Below, in pieces: positions 35,301 to 44,169 of a stretch of 64,000 bases of DNA. The DNA comes from PNMQ01 sp964478775 (GTDB lineage: Bacteria > Pseudomonadota > Alphaproteobacteria > Paracaedibacterales > CAIOTO01): contig CAYZJC010000001.1 in NCBI GenBank assembly GCA_964478775.1, positions 90,326-154,325 of the forward strand, given 5' to 3'. The notes under the pieces were generated by a model, which had not been told where the DNA came from, ran no database searches, and saw only the letters and a list, made by a program, of their open reading frames with translations. Both the position numbers and the translations under genes were made by a program. Each line of letters begins with the position of its first letter. Positions within the stretch are counted from its first letter, which is position 1.

Positions 35301-36204
35301 AGCAGACCTACATATTTCCACTAGCATAAACACTTTGGATTGTTCGCTTTCAAGACAACTCAAAAACGTTTTCATTTACGGAGATGTTAACAACCTAAAC
35401 TTACCAAACACCCTTCAAAAGCTAATCTTCAATAGTTCTACTAAAACCACTTTAGATTTAAGCGAATTTAATGAGTTGGCTACACTTCATGTAAACAATA
35501 ACGCAAATCTTTCATACCTGAAAACACCTTCTATACTGCGAGAATTTTCTTGTGAAGGAAGCATCACCACCTTAGACGCATCTTTGTCAACATTTCTGAA
35601 CTCTGCCAAAATTAAAAATGTGACGACCTTCATTGCACCTGCTTCACTTGATACTTTAGAGATTGAAGGAGAGTGCGGTGAAATAATCTTAGATCAAGCA
35701 ACGCAGTTCAAAAATTTAAAATTCCCGTCACACAAAGAAATCTCTATCGCTAAAATAACTCTACACGAAAATATAAAAGAAGTCACAATTTCAGGTTTAA
35801 GTAAAAATATAAACCTTAGTGAGTTTGGAAACGTAGAGGTTTTAACACTGATTGACGTGAGTAAGCTACCTGAAAATCTGCCACAATCTATTCATACTCT
35901 GCACTTATTTGGTAGGTCTTTTTATGGTTTAGATTTAAGCACAGCGATGTTTATAAAAACTATGTTTATTGAAAGTACGGCAAACACTTTCAATTTAAAA
36001 CTCCCGCTGCACTTAGAAGAACTTACCATTCTTTCACAGCAAAGAGGCACAATAGACATTAGTGCCTGCAAATCACTGCGGTATTTAAATGTTATAAATA
36101 AAGACTTATTGCTAAGCCTAACACTGCCAAGTGAGCTTACCAATATTTATATAAACGGACAACCAATCTCTCAAGATTTGCTTGTCCTCCTTAAAAGAAA
36201 GTAG
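32341..36204 (+). CDS. Large exported coiled-coil and leucine-rich-repeat protein
   Basis: A 1287-residue protein beginning with a signal peptide (MLKTYFKATLFLCVTLNSAQ, cleavage near SAQ). Residues about 143-250 are predicted-looking coiled coil (KNEIVNLRQEIRDIKNELTV). A central globular part includes GNCPQFD and NHTFADCTEM (Cys405, His425, Cys430), an arrangement that could be catalytic but which I cannot assign. From about residue 755 to the end runs a solenoid of roughly 20-22-residue LRR-like units alternating LDLS and LPxxLxxLxI (for example LPVSLEELKIKG and LPNTLQKLIF), similar in style to FNIP or bacterial LRR effectors. AGGAG lies 8 bases upstream of the ATG. Host-interaction effector is inferred from export plus repeat type. 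Confidence 0.8.
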   Translation: MLKTYFKATLFLCVTLNSAQSELTGPMFKNITKQFKDPMDSPLIGRVALDRGLMYNMRFFGNIDFKHNANGSREYVNDQGKDALIHFLITLFPSPTGALATQTEGDRNFGKKASPQSVAVLMNYVKALRYQLQDPHVTEAIKSLPLVKDLKNEIVNLRQEIRDIKNELTVHSYSADEISEFIQKIQELESQRHTSINSSSIISQIKELKRKIKATSLRADNEASNERIRNLENAVLNKQLSLTAIEQTLSSHFNAFKYAKLDLANSFQSANSQTKSKTKEALASEILLKLNDAVLEESNPDSLYAPHTTEQIIMAFFCLCFNFTEDVAKYTQALGADALNPDAPALNGEEKWTETSLESARTSYEQDPDKSVSHIDLDLVYITNFINFRAPIPYNTGSQTGNGNCPQFDRSQEDSTNKKAGIINHTFADCTEMAIRIFTNMMLYDFSRQRFHIPEELIQTEATNPYFRNLQQFYDIQSPANASDGSNDMRGLWNKVVGDLNYDYNTQKRHNKDIIYNAENNYEYNIKTSITNFINIWKKLLRNSLMLDPLPTATDQIQEWVEESVTKIIHVLNPAHQVISCNAIISGKTDHLNGNILITIKNKENAEFKFNLSLAMGHGKISDIMFVNNTFQSIGFNEASPTPNHTIEALIKQSNRLPRYYDYIGQRILDSNNAKISLILNTPKSLEYKDYHSYYKKVIESIDVDDAETQKRYLLAIEHLRHQIILDDENITQDILQNLLAIDDLYMRNLDKLQGMHFSRLKHLKIHKTNLQTIMNVNNGNTPVLPHLPDTQQTFDLQTFTQLKSFHITFEPQNKTVVNFLLPVSLEELKIKGNSNIQWDLFNQIHLKKLELNHCNDAILSIPDSLEEFRFSDPKSIEHINIEGMPSLKILSAPTSWRCEHFVAPSSLVGFTVDSNFKLLDLSKALNFSEIILSGDIEKFILPPKIESLNIMSGQIPSMLDLSQYQISLLNIATKHAMDLVITPPDLADLHISTSINTLDCSLSRQLKNVFIYGDVNNLNLPNTLQKLIFNSSTKTTLDLSEFNELATLHVNNNANLSYLKTPSILREFSCEGSITTLDASLSTFLNSAKIKNVTTFIAPASLDTLEIEGECGEIILDQATQFKNLKFPSHKEISIAKITLHENIKEVTISGLSKNINLSEFGNVEVLTLIDVSKLPENLPQSIHTLHLFGRSFYGLDLSTAMFIKTMFIESTANTFNLKLPLHLEELTILSQQRGTIDISACKSLRYLNVINKDLLLSLTLPSELTNIYINGQPISQDLLVLLKRK

Positions 36205-36210
36205 GTATCA

Positions 36211-36264
36211 ATAAAGTAAAATTATAATTCAACAAAACATCATTATAATTTTACTTTATTTTTA
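36211..36264. terminator. Long AT-rich hairpin terminator between convergent genes
   Basis: An 18-base perfect inverted repeat (ATAAAGTAAAATTATAAT and complement) with a 13-base loop is followed by TTTTT. It separates the LRR gene from rne and can end transcripts from both sides. Confidence 0.8.
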
Positions 36265-36270
36265 CACTTA

Positions 36271-39174
36271 TCAATCTAGCAAAAAGCTCAACCATTTTTT
36301 GGGCTTTTTGCCTTTTTGTTTAGGGCCTGTTTCGCCATCCACCGTTTTATCAACTGCGTCAGGTTTTCCATCAACCACACGTTCATTTACCTTATTAGGC
36401 AAAATCACTTGCCCCAAAGAACCTGAACTTGCTGCTACGGTCGTTTTCTCAGACGGTGACCTTTCATTTTTTTGCGTCACCCCTTCTTGTCCGCTTTCTT
36501 GTGCTTGCGCATCACCATCTCTTTTCGGACCTTTTCTTTGGGGCCTTCTTCGTCTTTTGTCATTACGTTGATTTGTTTCTTGATCAGCACTGTCTTGAGA
36601 TGAAGAGTCCTTGCCGCTCAAATCTACCTCTTTAACACGGCTTTGGTTTTCCTTCTGTTCATCAACAAACTCACCCCCAGCCTCTGCATTATTCAAATGG
36701 CGACTTCTTCTTTGGAACGGGTGACGACGACGGTTTCTATTATTACGCCTGTCTTTTGAGTCTTGCAAAGTCTCTACGTCACTATTGTTCGAAGTGATGT
36801 CATTGGTGTCAACGCTGCTGTCGGCCTGCACAAAATCAAAGTCTTCATTTCTAAATTCTTGAGGTTCCAGAGACTGCTCATCACCCTCAACCTTATTGTC
36901 TCTCGATTTTCTATTTTGCCTTCGGCGCCTGGAAGAACGTCTATTACGTTTTTTATTGTCTTGATCTTCATCTTCCTCTGTGTTCTCTTGCGAAGACACC
37001 TGTAAGATTTCTTCATCAAATTCATCAACCTCTTCTACATCTGCATCAGTTTGACGCTGTTGATGTGCAATCACTAATGGCTTTTCACGTTCTTGCGTCA
37101 CAATTACTTTAAAGACTTGACCTGCATCTAAATTATCATCGCCCGTTACAACAATCGACAAGTCAAAACGGTTTTCAATATGAACAAGGTTAGAACGCTT
37201 TTGGTTCAACAAGTAAAGGTCAACACCAGAAGGTGCCATCACCATTAACTCTTGCACTCTCCCTGTAATAGCCAGTCTTTCAGCTTCACGCAAAATTTGT
37301 AGTGCCAATGATTCATGAGATCTTACAAGGCCAGTTCCCTTACAGTGCGCACAAGGCATTGAATGGCTTTCAAGCAGGCTTGGGCGCAAACGTTGACGTG
37401 ACAATTCAAGCAAGCCAAATTGACTAATTCTCCCCACTTGAACACGTGCTCTATCATGCTTTAAAAGCTCGCGTACTTTGCGTTCAACTTGTGCGATGTG
37501 CGATTGATCGCGCATATCAATAAAGTCGACCACAACAAGGCCGCCAATATCCCTAAGACGAAGCTGCCTTACGACTTCTGCCGCTGCTTCCATGTTTGTT
37601 TTAAAAGCTGTTTCATCAATATGACGTTCACGCGTTGATCTGCCTGAGTTAACATCTATCGCGACAAGGGCTTCCGTGTGATTAATCACAATTGACCCGC
37701 CAGAAGGCAACATTTGCACAGGTTCATGCATTTTTAAGATTTGCGGCTCAACATTGTATCTAAAGAAAATAGGTTGCACTGTGTCTTTGTACAATTTCAC
37801 TTTTTTTGCATGGCTTGGAATTAAGCCTTTCATAAAGCCTTTTGCTGCCTTATATGCCTCTTCACCTTCCACCAACACTTCTTCAATGTCGCGGTCATAA
37901 ATATCACGTATCGCACGCTTAACTAAGTCACCTTCAGCATAAACCATTGTTGGGGCAATAGATTGCAGTGTTTTATCACGAATTTCGTCCCATAAACGCA
38001 GCAAATATTCGTAGTCACGGCGTATTTCTGCCCGGTTACGTTCTTGACCTGCCGTACGCACAATTAATGACATGCCTTCTGGCACCTCAAATTCCTTCAT
38101 GAGTTCGCGAAGTCTCTTCCTATCTTCACCATCACTAATTTTACGAGACACCCCCCCAGCACGATGTCCGGCATTTGGCATTAACACGCAATAACGACCT
38201 GGCAATGACAGGTATGTTGTTAATGCAGCGCCTTTGTTACCACGTTCATCTTTGACAACTTGAACAAGTAAAATCTGGCGGCGCTTAATGACTTCTTGAA
38301 TCTTATAACGGTTTTGAAGACGGCGGCGATTAGCGGAACGCTCTTCTCTTGGTATTGAACCAACAGAAGCATCATCTTCACTCGGCTCATTATTATCATC
38401 TGGCAATGCATCATAGTCCGCAGCGTTATTATCTAGGTTTTCAGTGTCCATTACATCCAGATTGGCTGACTGCTCTGCTGACAGCTCAACGAGAGCATCA
38501 TCCAAACCATCAACGCTTGTACCCGTTAGCAAAACTTCATATGGTGCGACTAGGACTTCCTCATCTTCTGGTGCATCTTGCCTTCGCGCTTTTGAGGTGC
38601 GCACAATAGAACGTCTACGCGCCCTTTTCTGACGTCCCGGCTTTGCACCAGACTCTTCTGTTGCACCAGCTGCTTCCGCACCCTCGACCGAAGACATCAA
38701 AGCCTCTTGAGAAACACTATTAGCAAAAGCTTGACCTTCAAACAAATCGTCAGTGTTTGAACCTTGTAACGCAGACTCATTTTGTACTTTTAAAGCATCT
38801 TTACCAGTTGCTGCAGATTCAAGGTCAGCTTTTAATGAAGCCCGTCTTTCCATTTCAGCAATTTCTGCCATTTCTTCTTCTAAAGCAGCCTTTGCATTCT
38901 CTTCTTCTAGTTTTTTGCGGTCTGCAACCGGAATACGATAATAGTCAGGGTGAATTTCAGCAAAAGGCAAGAAGCCATGTCTTCCCCCACTATATTCCAC
39001 AAAGACTGCCTGCAATGAAGGTTCGACTCGAATTACTTTTGCAAGGTAAATGTTACTCTTAATTTGTTTTTTGTGTGATGTCTCGCTGTCAAATTCTTCT
39101 AATTGTGACCCGTTGACAACAGCAACGCGCACTTCTTCTTCGTGCGTTGCGTCGATAAGTAGACGTTTAACCAT
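36271..39174 (-). CDS. rne: Ribonuclease E/G
   Basis: A 967-residue endoribonuclease that starts RNA decay and processes rRNA and tRNA. It begins MVKRLLIDATHEEEVRVAVV with the S1 start IYLAKVIRVEPSLQAVFVEY; a roughly 230-residue acidic/basic insertion interrupts the S1 region, as in other alphaproteobacteria. The catalytic core shows VAIDVNSGRSTRER, DIGGLVVVDFIDM with the metal aspartate, and the zinc-link CAHCKGTG. The C-terminal 250 residues are disordered, with alternating Arg-rich and acidic tracts (NRRSSRRRRQNRKSR), likely the degradosome and RNA-binding scaffold. The first in-frame ATG fits the family start exactly. Confidence 0.96.
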   Translation of the reverse strand: MVKRLLIDATHEEEVRVAVVNGSQLEEFDSETSHKKQIKSNIYLAKVIRVEPSLQAVFVEYSGGRHGFLPFAEIHPDYYRIPVADRKKLEEENAKAALEEEMAEIAEMERRASLKADLESAATGKDALKVQNESALQGSNTDDLFEGQAFANSVSQEALMSSVEGAEAAGATEESGAKPGRQKRARRRSIVRTSKARRQDAPEDEEVLVAPYEVLLTGTSVDGLDDALVELSAEQSANLDVMDTENLDNNAADYDALPDDNNEPSEDDASVGSIPREERSANRRRLQNRYKIQEVIKRRQILLVQVVKDERGNKGAALTTYLSLPGRYCVLMPNAGHRAGGVSRKISDGEDRKRLRELMKEFEVPEGMSLIVRTAGQERNRAEIRRDYEYLLRLWDEIRDKTLQSIAPTMVYAEGDLVKRAIRDIYDRDIEEVLVEGEEAYKAAKGFMKGLIPSHAKKVKLYKDTVQPIFFRYNVEPQILKMHEPVQMLPSGGSIVINHTEALVAIDVNSGRSTRERHIDETAFKTNMEAAAEVVRQLRLRDIGGLVVVDFIDMRDQSHIAQVERKVRELLKHDRARVQVGRISQFGLLELSRQRLRPSLLESHSMPCAHCKGTGLVRSHESLALQILREAERLAITGRVQELMVMAPSGVDLYLLNQKRSNLVHIENRFDLSIVVTGDDNLDAGQVFKVIVTQEREKPLVIAHQQRQTDADVEEVDEFDEEILQVSSQENTEEDEDQDNKKRNRRSSRRRRQNRKSRDNKVEGDEQSLEPQEFRNEDFDFVQADSSVDTNDITSNNSDVETLQDSKDRRNNRNRRRHPFQRRSRHLNNAEAGGEFVDEQKENQSRVKEVDLSGKDSSSQDSADQETNQRNDKRRRRPQRKGPKRDGDAQAQESGQEGVTQKNERSPSEKTTVAASSGSLGQVILPNKVNERVVDGKPDAVDKTVDGETGPKQKGKKPKKWLSFLLD

Positions 39175-39613
39175 TTTTTTAAAAACTCCTTGAAGACGCC
39201 TGAATCGTATTCAGCGGAGCACGAAATTGTATCAAAATATCTTTTTTTATGCATCACTATAAACCGTTTAGACTCACTCGTCCGTCAATCAATAAAATAT
39301 AATCGCAGTGCGATTGGTGTTGAAATAAATTGTCTTCGCCCAAAACCACAGATTTTAACGATCGTTCGTCTTCTCAATCTGTCGGCAGGCAAAAAATAAA
39401 ATCCTTTAAAGACAGTGTACTGGAAAACGAAAAAACTTTCAATTTGCATTTTTGCAAAATCTTGCGTAATTTAACACCCAACACTTTCCTCGTTTGCTAA
39501 GTGGTGAAAAGATACGATATAATCAATGCCTAGGGACTCTTTTTAAAGCCAATTTTGAAGACCACCCATAACCCTGCTAAATCCCTTTAAAATACTTTGA
39601 CCCCTTCAATATT
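39175..39613. other. Divergent intergenic region between rne and tatC
   Basis: 439 bases. A long rne leader is expected because RNase E autoregulates through its 5' untranslated region in other bacteria, but I cannot identify a specific hairpin. A 69-codon plus-strand frame here lacks a ribosome site and recognisable sequence. No repeat or RNA gene is seen. Confidence 0.5.
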
Positions 39614-40414
39614 ATGACTCAATCAGATTCCCCCCTACCCGATGCCCTCCAATCATACACACCGTCAACCGACCAGCACCAACCATTTATTGCTCACATT
39701 CAAGCACTTAGGACTTGCTTTATCAAATCATTCCTTGCACTAATGATCACATCAATCATCGCCTACGGGTTTGCAAAACCTATTTTTACCATTTTGGTAT
39801 TGCCATTAACAAACTTATTGGGGAACCTTACAGAGGCACATAAATTAATATACACAAACCTTACCGAAGTCTTTGTCACCTACTTAAAAGTCGCTTTATT
39901 TGCAGGTTTTATGGTTTCATTTCCCTATATCGCAATGCAAATGTGGCAATTTATTAGCCCTGGCTTGTTTGCGCGTGAAAAAAAACTATTTAAAATTCTT
40001 TTATTCATTATTCCTTTTTGTTTTATTATTGGCACCTTGTTTGCCTACTTTATCGTACTGCCTACAGCCTTTACCTTCTTTTTAAGTTTTGAAACCACTA
40101 TCAATAATGTTCCCCTACAACTAGAAAGCAAGGTCAGTGAATATTTAAGTTTAATTATGCGCCTCATTATCGCTTTTGGCATGAGCTTTCAATTGCCTGT
40201 AATCCTTGCAGGGCTTGCTTGGCTTAAGATACTAACCGCTCAAGCTTTAATCAAAGGGTGGAGGTTTGCGGTGCTTGGTATCACAGTCATCAGTGCAATT
40301 ATCACGCCGCCAGATGCTTTGAGCATGATTCTTCTAGCTGTTCCATTACTTATTTTGTATACTGTTTCTATCTTTATAGTTAAACAAATTGAACGAAAAA
40401 AACATCATGCATGA
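39614..40414 (+). CDS. tatC: Twin-arginine translocase subunit TatC
   Basis: A 266-residue inner-membrane protein with six spans. After a polar lead, FIAHIQALRTCFIKSFLALM corresponds to the family's HLxELRxR start; FAGFMVSFPYIAMQMWQFISPGL and AREKKLFKILLFIIPFCF are strongly conserved TatC blocks, and ITPPDALSMILLAVPLLILY closes the protein. TatC recognises twin-arginine signals and forms the export pore with TatA/TatB. The serS ATG overlaps its stop region by 8 bases, giving the tatC-serS order common in alphaproteobacteria, usually with tatB just upstream. Here the TatB-like gene is 35 kb away. Confidence 0.95.
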   Translation: MTQSDSPLPDALQSYTPSTDQHQPFIAHIQALRTCFIKSFLALMITSIIAYGFAKPIFTILVLPLTNLLGNLTEAHKLIYTNLTEVFVTYLKVALFAGFMVSFPYIAMQMWQFISPGLFAREKKLFKILLFIIPFCFIIGTLFAYFIVLPTAFTFFLSFETTINNVPLQLESKVSEYLSLIMRLIIAFGMSFQLPVILAGLAWLKILTAQALIKGWRFAVLGITVISAIITPPDALSMILLAVPLLILYTVSIFIVKQIERKKHHA

Positions 40415-41702
40415 TATCCGTTTTATACGCAATAACCCAGACGCTTTTGATAGCGCATTAGCACGACGCAACTTACCACCACACGCAGCTGAAATTTTAA
40501 AACTTGATGAACAACATCGTAAAGTCTTAACAGACCTGCAAGAGCTACAATCTCACAGAAATCAATTAGCTAAAGAATATGGGGTAGCTAAAAAGAATGG
40601 ACAAGACGTGAGTGATCTTGCCGCACAAAGCACTGCGCTTGGTGACAAAATGACAGAGCTTTCGCATCTTGAAACAGAACTTGGCAACCAACTTAAACAT
40701 GAACTTGCGCATATTCCCAATTTACCAGCGCCAGATTGCCCAGATGGAAAAAATGAAACAGACAACGTTGAGATAAGGACATTTGGGGAGCATCCGCAAT
40801 TTGAATTCACCCCCCTACAACATTTTGAAATTGGTGAAAAGCTTGGATTAATGGACTTTGAAACCGCAACCAAAATTGCAGGGTCAAGGTTTGTTGTGTT
40901 AAAAGGCGCACTGGCCCGTATGGAACGTGCCCTTGGCGCTTTCATGTTAGACATTCACACCAATGAATTTGGTTACGAAGAAACCTACATTCCTCACCTT
41001 GTGAATGACACAACGCTCTACGGAGTAGGACACCTTCCTAAATTTGCCCATGACATGTTTCATGCCACATCTGGCCTATGGATGATCTCAACATCAGAAG
41101 CCCCCTTAACGAACCTTGTTGCTAACGAAATTTTAGACGAAGCAACCTTACCTTTACGCTTTACGGCCTTTTCTTCTTGCTATAGAAGTGAAGCTGGGTC
41201 AGCTGGGCGTGATACACGCGGCATGATTCGCCAACACCAATTTTCAAAAGTAGAACTTGTTAGCATTACAACACCCGAACAAGCTGTTGCAGAACATGAA
41301 CGCATGACCCGTGCTGCTGAAACTATTTTAGAACGATTAGACCTACCTTATCGCACTCTTACGCTTTGCACAGGGGACATGGGCTTTTCATCTGAAAAAA
41401 CGTATGACATTGAAGTATGGCTTCCCGGACAAAATGCATACCGTGAAATTTCAAGCTGTTCTAGGTGCAGTGATTTTCAAGCGCGCCGCATGCAGGCAAG
41501 GTACAAGTCAAAAGCTGATGGTAAAAACCACTTTGTGCACACCCTTAACGGTTCAGGGCTTGCTGTAGGCAGAACAATGGTTGCTATTTTGGAAAATTAC
41601 CAACAAGCAGACGGTTCTGTTCTGATCCCAAAAGCATTAGTTCCTTACATGGGGGGGATTGAAGTGTTGAAGCTTAAACAAAACCACGCTCACAGCAATT
41701 GA
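40407..41702 (+). CDS. serS: Seryl-tRNA synthetase
   Basis: A class II synthetase of about 431 residues. The N-terminal long coiled coil (LDEQHRKVLTDLQELQSHRN) binds tRNA-Ser; class II motif 2 is FRSEAGSAGRDTRGMIRQHQF-like (YRSEAGSAGRDTRG seen) and motif 3 is NGSGLAVGRTMVAILEN. The active site also shows TSEAPLTN and SSCSRCSDFQARR. I chose the ATG giving MHDIRFIRNNP, which is the family's N-terminus; the frame opens six codons earlier at TTG. The ATG lies inside the last codons of tatC, so translation is probably coupled. Confidence 0.96.
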   Translation: MHDIRFIRNNPDAFDSALARRNLPPHAAEILKLDEQHRKVLTDLQELQSHRNQLAKEYGVAKKNGQDVSDLAAQSTALGDKMTELSHLETELGNQLKHELAHIPNLPAPDCPDGKNETDNVEIRTFGEHPQFEFTPLQHFEIGEKLGLMDFETATKIAGSRFVVLKGALARMERALGAFMLDIHTNEFGYEETYIPHLVNDTTLYGVGHLPKFAHDMFHATSGLWMISTSEAPLTNLVANEILDEATLPLRFTAFSSCYRSEAGSAGRDTRGMIRQHQFSKVELVSITTPEQAVAEHERMTRAAETILERLDLPYRTLTLCTGDMGFSSEKTYDIEVWLPGQNAYREISSCSRCSDFQARRMQARYKSKADGKNHFVHTLNGSGLAVGRTMVAILENYQQADGSVLIPKALVPYMGGIEVLKLKQNHAHSN

Positions 41703-41714
41703 ACTTAATATATT

Positions 41715-43097
41715 ATGGTAATGGACTATTTTTATCAGCCAGAATCGGTTAAACGACGTGAAAAGCAGGGCGATACAAAAGGCCCTGCCCATTTTATTGA
41801 CAGGACACCAGAACTTGTCAAAGCTGGCATTATACACGTATATGAAAAACGACCTGCATCAACACGTATACTTGATCGCAGCATAGAAGCCAGCTTACAA
41901 GAAGCCGTTGGCCTTGCTGAGGCGATAGATTTATCTGTTGTGTTTTCACAAAGCATTGGTCTTTCTAAAATTAATCCTTCCACCTATATTGGATCTGGCA
42001 CATTAGAAGAAATTGTTTCGCGTGTACGCCAAGACGAGATTAAGCTGATTGTAGTTGATACACTCTTAAGCCCTGTACAGCAACGCAACCTTGAAAAAAC
42101 TTTGAACTGTAAGGTGATTGATAGAACAGGGTTGATTCTTGAAATCTTTGCCGCACGTGCGCGTACCCGCGAAGGAAGACTACAAGTTGATTTAGCCTAT
42201 CTGATGCACAGAAGAAGCCGACTGGTAAGAGCGTGGACTCACCTTGAACGTCAACGTGGAGGGTTCGGTTTTACAGGTGGTCCTGGCGAAAGCCAAATGG
42301 AATTAGACAGGCGCATGATTGAGATAAAAATTATGAAGCTTGAAAAAGAACTAGAACAGGTCAAGCGAACGCGTGCCCTCCACCGTAAAAAGCGCCAGCG
42401 AAATGACACGCCGATGGTCGCCCTTGTGGGCTATACGAACGCTGGAAAGTCTACTTTATTTAACACATTGACTGATTCAAATGTCTTTGCAAAAGACTTA
42501 CTATTTGCCACTTTAGACCCAACTATTCGCCCCATTAAACTACCCAATGGCAGAACTGTATTACTATCTGACACTGTTGGTTTTATCTCAAACTTACCAA
42601 CACAATTGGTGGCCGCCTTTCGTGCAACCTTAGAAGAGGTACAAGAATCTAGTGTGATTGTCCATGTTCGTGACTGTGCAAACGAAGATCACGAAGTCCA
42701 AAAGCAAGATGTTATGGCCGTATTAGACCAATTAGAAATTGACTATGACACCGTTTTCACAAAGCCTTCAATGATAGATGTCTATAATAAGATTGATGTC
42801 TTGCCAACAGAGCAAGCTGAGGCCTTTAAAACCCAAGCCTCACGTGAAGATACAATCGCCACAATTTCAGCCATAACCGGAGATGGAATTGACACGCTCC
42901 TACACAAAATTCAAAAAGCCCTTCAACATGAAGAAGTCCATACCATTGAGCGCGTCTTCCCACATGACAAAGGTGCATTACTTGCCTGGTGTTATCGCCA
43001 AGGGGTGATGACTTCTCGACATGACGAAGAGGAAGGCATTCACGTAACACTCATCGTAACGGTAGATCAAGAAAAATATATTGATAAACATTTATAA
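41715..43097 (+). CDS. hflX: GTPase HflX
   Basis: A 460-residue ribosome-associated GTPase that rescues or splits stalled ribosomes under stress. The HflX domain ends with the glycine-rich FGFTGGPGESQMELDRRMI, a coiled coil follows (IMKLEKELEQVKRTRALHRK), then the G domain: G1 GYTNAGKST, G3 DTVGFISNLP, and a NKID-type G4 in YNKIDVLP. The C-terminal extension is complete. It starts 12 bases after serS on the same strand, extending the tatC-serS cluster. In many alphaproteobacteria hflX follows hfq, which is not seen here. Confidence 0.95.
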   Translation: MVMDYFYQPESVKRREKQGDTKGPAHFIDRTPELVKAGIIHVYEKRPASTRILDRSIEASLQEAVGLAEAIDLSVVFSQSIGLSKINPSTYIGSGTLEEIVSRVRQDEIKLIVVDTLLSPVQQRNLEKTLNCKVIDRTGLILEIFAARARTREGRLQVDLAYLMHRRSRLVRAWTHLERQRGGFGFTGGPGESQMELDRRMIEIKIMKLEKELEQVKRTRALHRKKRQRNDTPMVALVGYTNAGKSTLFNTLTDSNVFAKDLLFATLDPTIRPIKLPNGRTVLLSDTVGFISNLPTQLVAAFRATLEEVQESSVIVHVRDCANEDHEVQKQDVMAVLDQLEIDYDTVFTKPSMIDVYNKIDVLPTEQAEAFKTQASREDTIATISAITGDGIDTLLHKIQKALQHEEVHTIERVFPHDKGALLAWCYRQGVMTSRHDEEEGIHVTLIVTVDQEKYIDKHL

Positions 43098-43135
43098 AAT
43101 GATAATTCAGCAGTATATCTACATCATACAAAAAA

Positions 43136-44125
43136 CTAAACGCTCAAAATTTTCTTCAATAAGACAAGGTCTCTCCATACAAGGCGTTTTTGACTTGGTG
43201 AGCGCATCACATAGGAAGGGTGTAAGGTTGGCAAGGCGACAATAGCATCTTTCTTAGTTTGCATCATGCTTTTGACTGCCATCGCACGTTCAGCTAAATT
43301 CAAATCACCATCTGGCGTCAGTTTTGTTGCAGATCTACCGTCTGCATGGTATGCAAAACCGTGACCGCGCAATTTGAGCACACCGTCATTTAAACGCAGC
43401 AAAGCTTTTACAGGCGTTCCACCCAATAAAATAAGGACTTTCGGCTTTATAATGTTTATATGCTGCTCTAAAAAGGGCAGGCAAAAATTAACTTCCCCTA
43501 CATTAGGAGGACGGTTTCCTGGTGGTCTCCAGGGAATGACGTTGGTGATGTAAATATCATCACGTTTTAAGCCAATAACTTCTAGCATTCGTGTTAACAA
43601 CTGTCCACTTTGCCCCACAAAAGGTAAACCTTGCTGGTCTTCTTCATCACCAGGGGCTTCCCCTACAATCATTATTTTTGACTGTAAATTACCATCCCCA
43701 AACACAGTTGACTTCGCTGTTTTCTTAAGCAGGCAACCATCTGTTGATAGTAACAAAGCCTTCAATTCATCTACAGTTTGACAAGCCTTCAGTGCTGGCA
43801 GATGATTTAAGGAATGAGAGCTTTGTTGCGCAGGTTTTGGCGTCGCTATAGGGCGTGCCATCGAGGGGGACATCATAGTAGCAGGCTTTACTGGCGATGC
43901 AACAGGCGCTGCTTTAGCATGCGTCGTCACTTGTGGCAATGAAGGCGCAACCCCTCCCCCAGTATGCGAAGTATGTGTTGCATTGAGAACAATATGTTTA
44001 AGTAAATAGGGCGCCACTGGCAGATGTGTATGGTCAACAGCCCCTTCAAATAAATAATCACCCACCCCACACCCATGATAATAGGCAAGAAGTGTGTGCA
44101 TTTGTGACGCTGTGAGATTTTTCAT
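43136..44125 (-). CDS. Type 4 (iron-sulfur) uracil-DNA glycosylase
   Basis: A 329-residue protein. The first 105 residues are a variable, Ala/Pro/Thr-rich lead with MHTLLAYYHGCGVGDYLFEG at the start; the C-terminal 200 hold the family 4 domain: DGCLLKKTAKSTVFGDGN, motif A IVGEAPGDEEDQQGLPFVG, VIPWRPPGNRPP and motif B THPS-like TLHPSYVMRSP. It removes uracil from DNA to start base-excision repair; the family binds a 4Fe-4S cluster through Cys residues. It lies convergent with hflX, 38 bases apart, without a clear terminator. Confidence 0.9.
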   Translation of the reverse strand: MKNLTASQMHTLLAYYHGCGVGDYLFEGAVDHTHLPVAPYLLKHIVLNATHTSHTGGGVAPSLPQVTTHAKAAPVASPVKPATMMSPSMARPIATPKPAQQSSHSLNHLPALKACQTVDELKALLLSTDGCLLKKTAKSTVFGDGNLQSKIMIVGEAPGDEEDQQGLPFVGQSGQLLTRMLEVIGLKRDDIYITNVIPWRPPGNRPPNVGEVNFCLPFLEQHINIIKPKVLILLGGTPVKALLRLNDGVLKLRGHGFAYHADGRSATKLTPDGDLNLAERAMAVKSMMQTKKDAIVALPTLHPSYVMRSPSQKRLVWRDLVLLKKILSV

Positions 44126-44169
44126 ATCAGTTATAGTGTTGCTTTATTGTTATTGGGCCCGTAATGACC

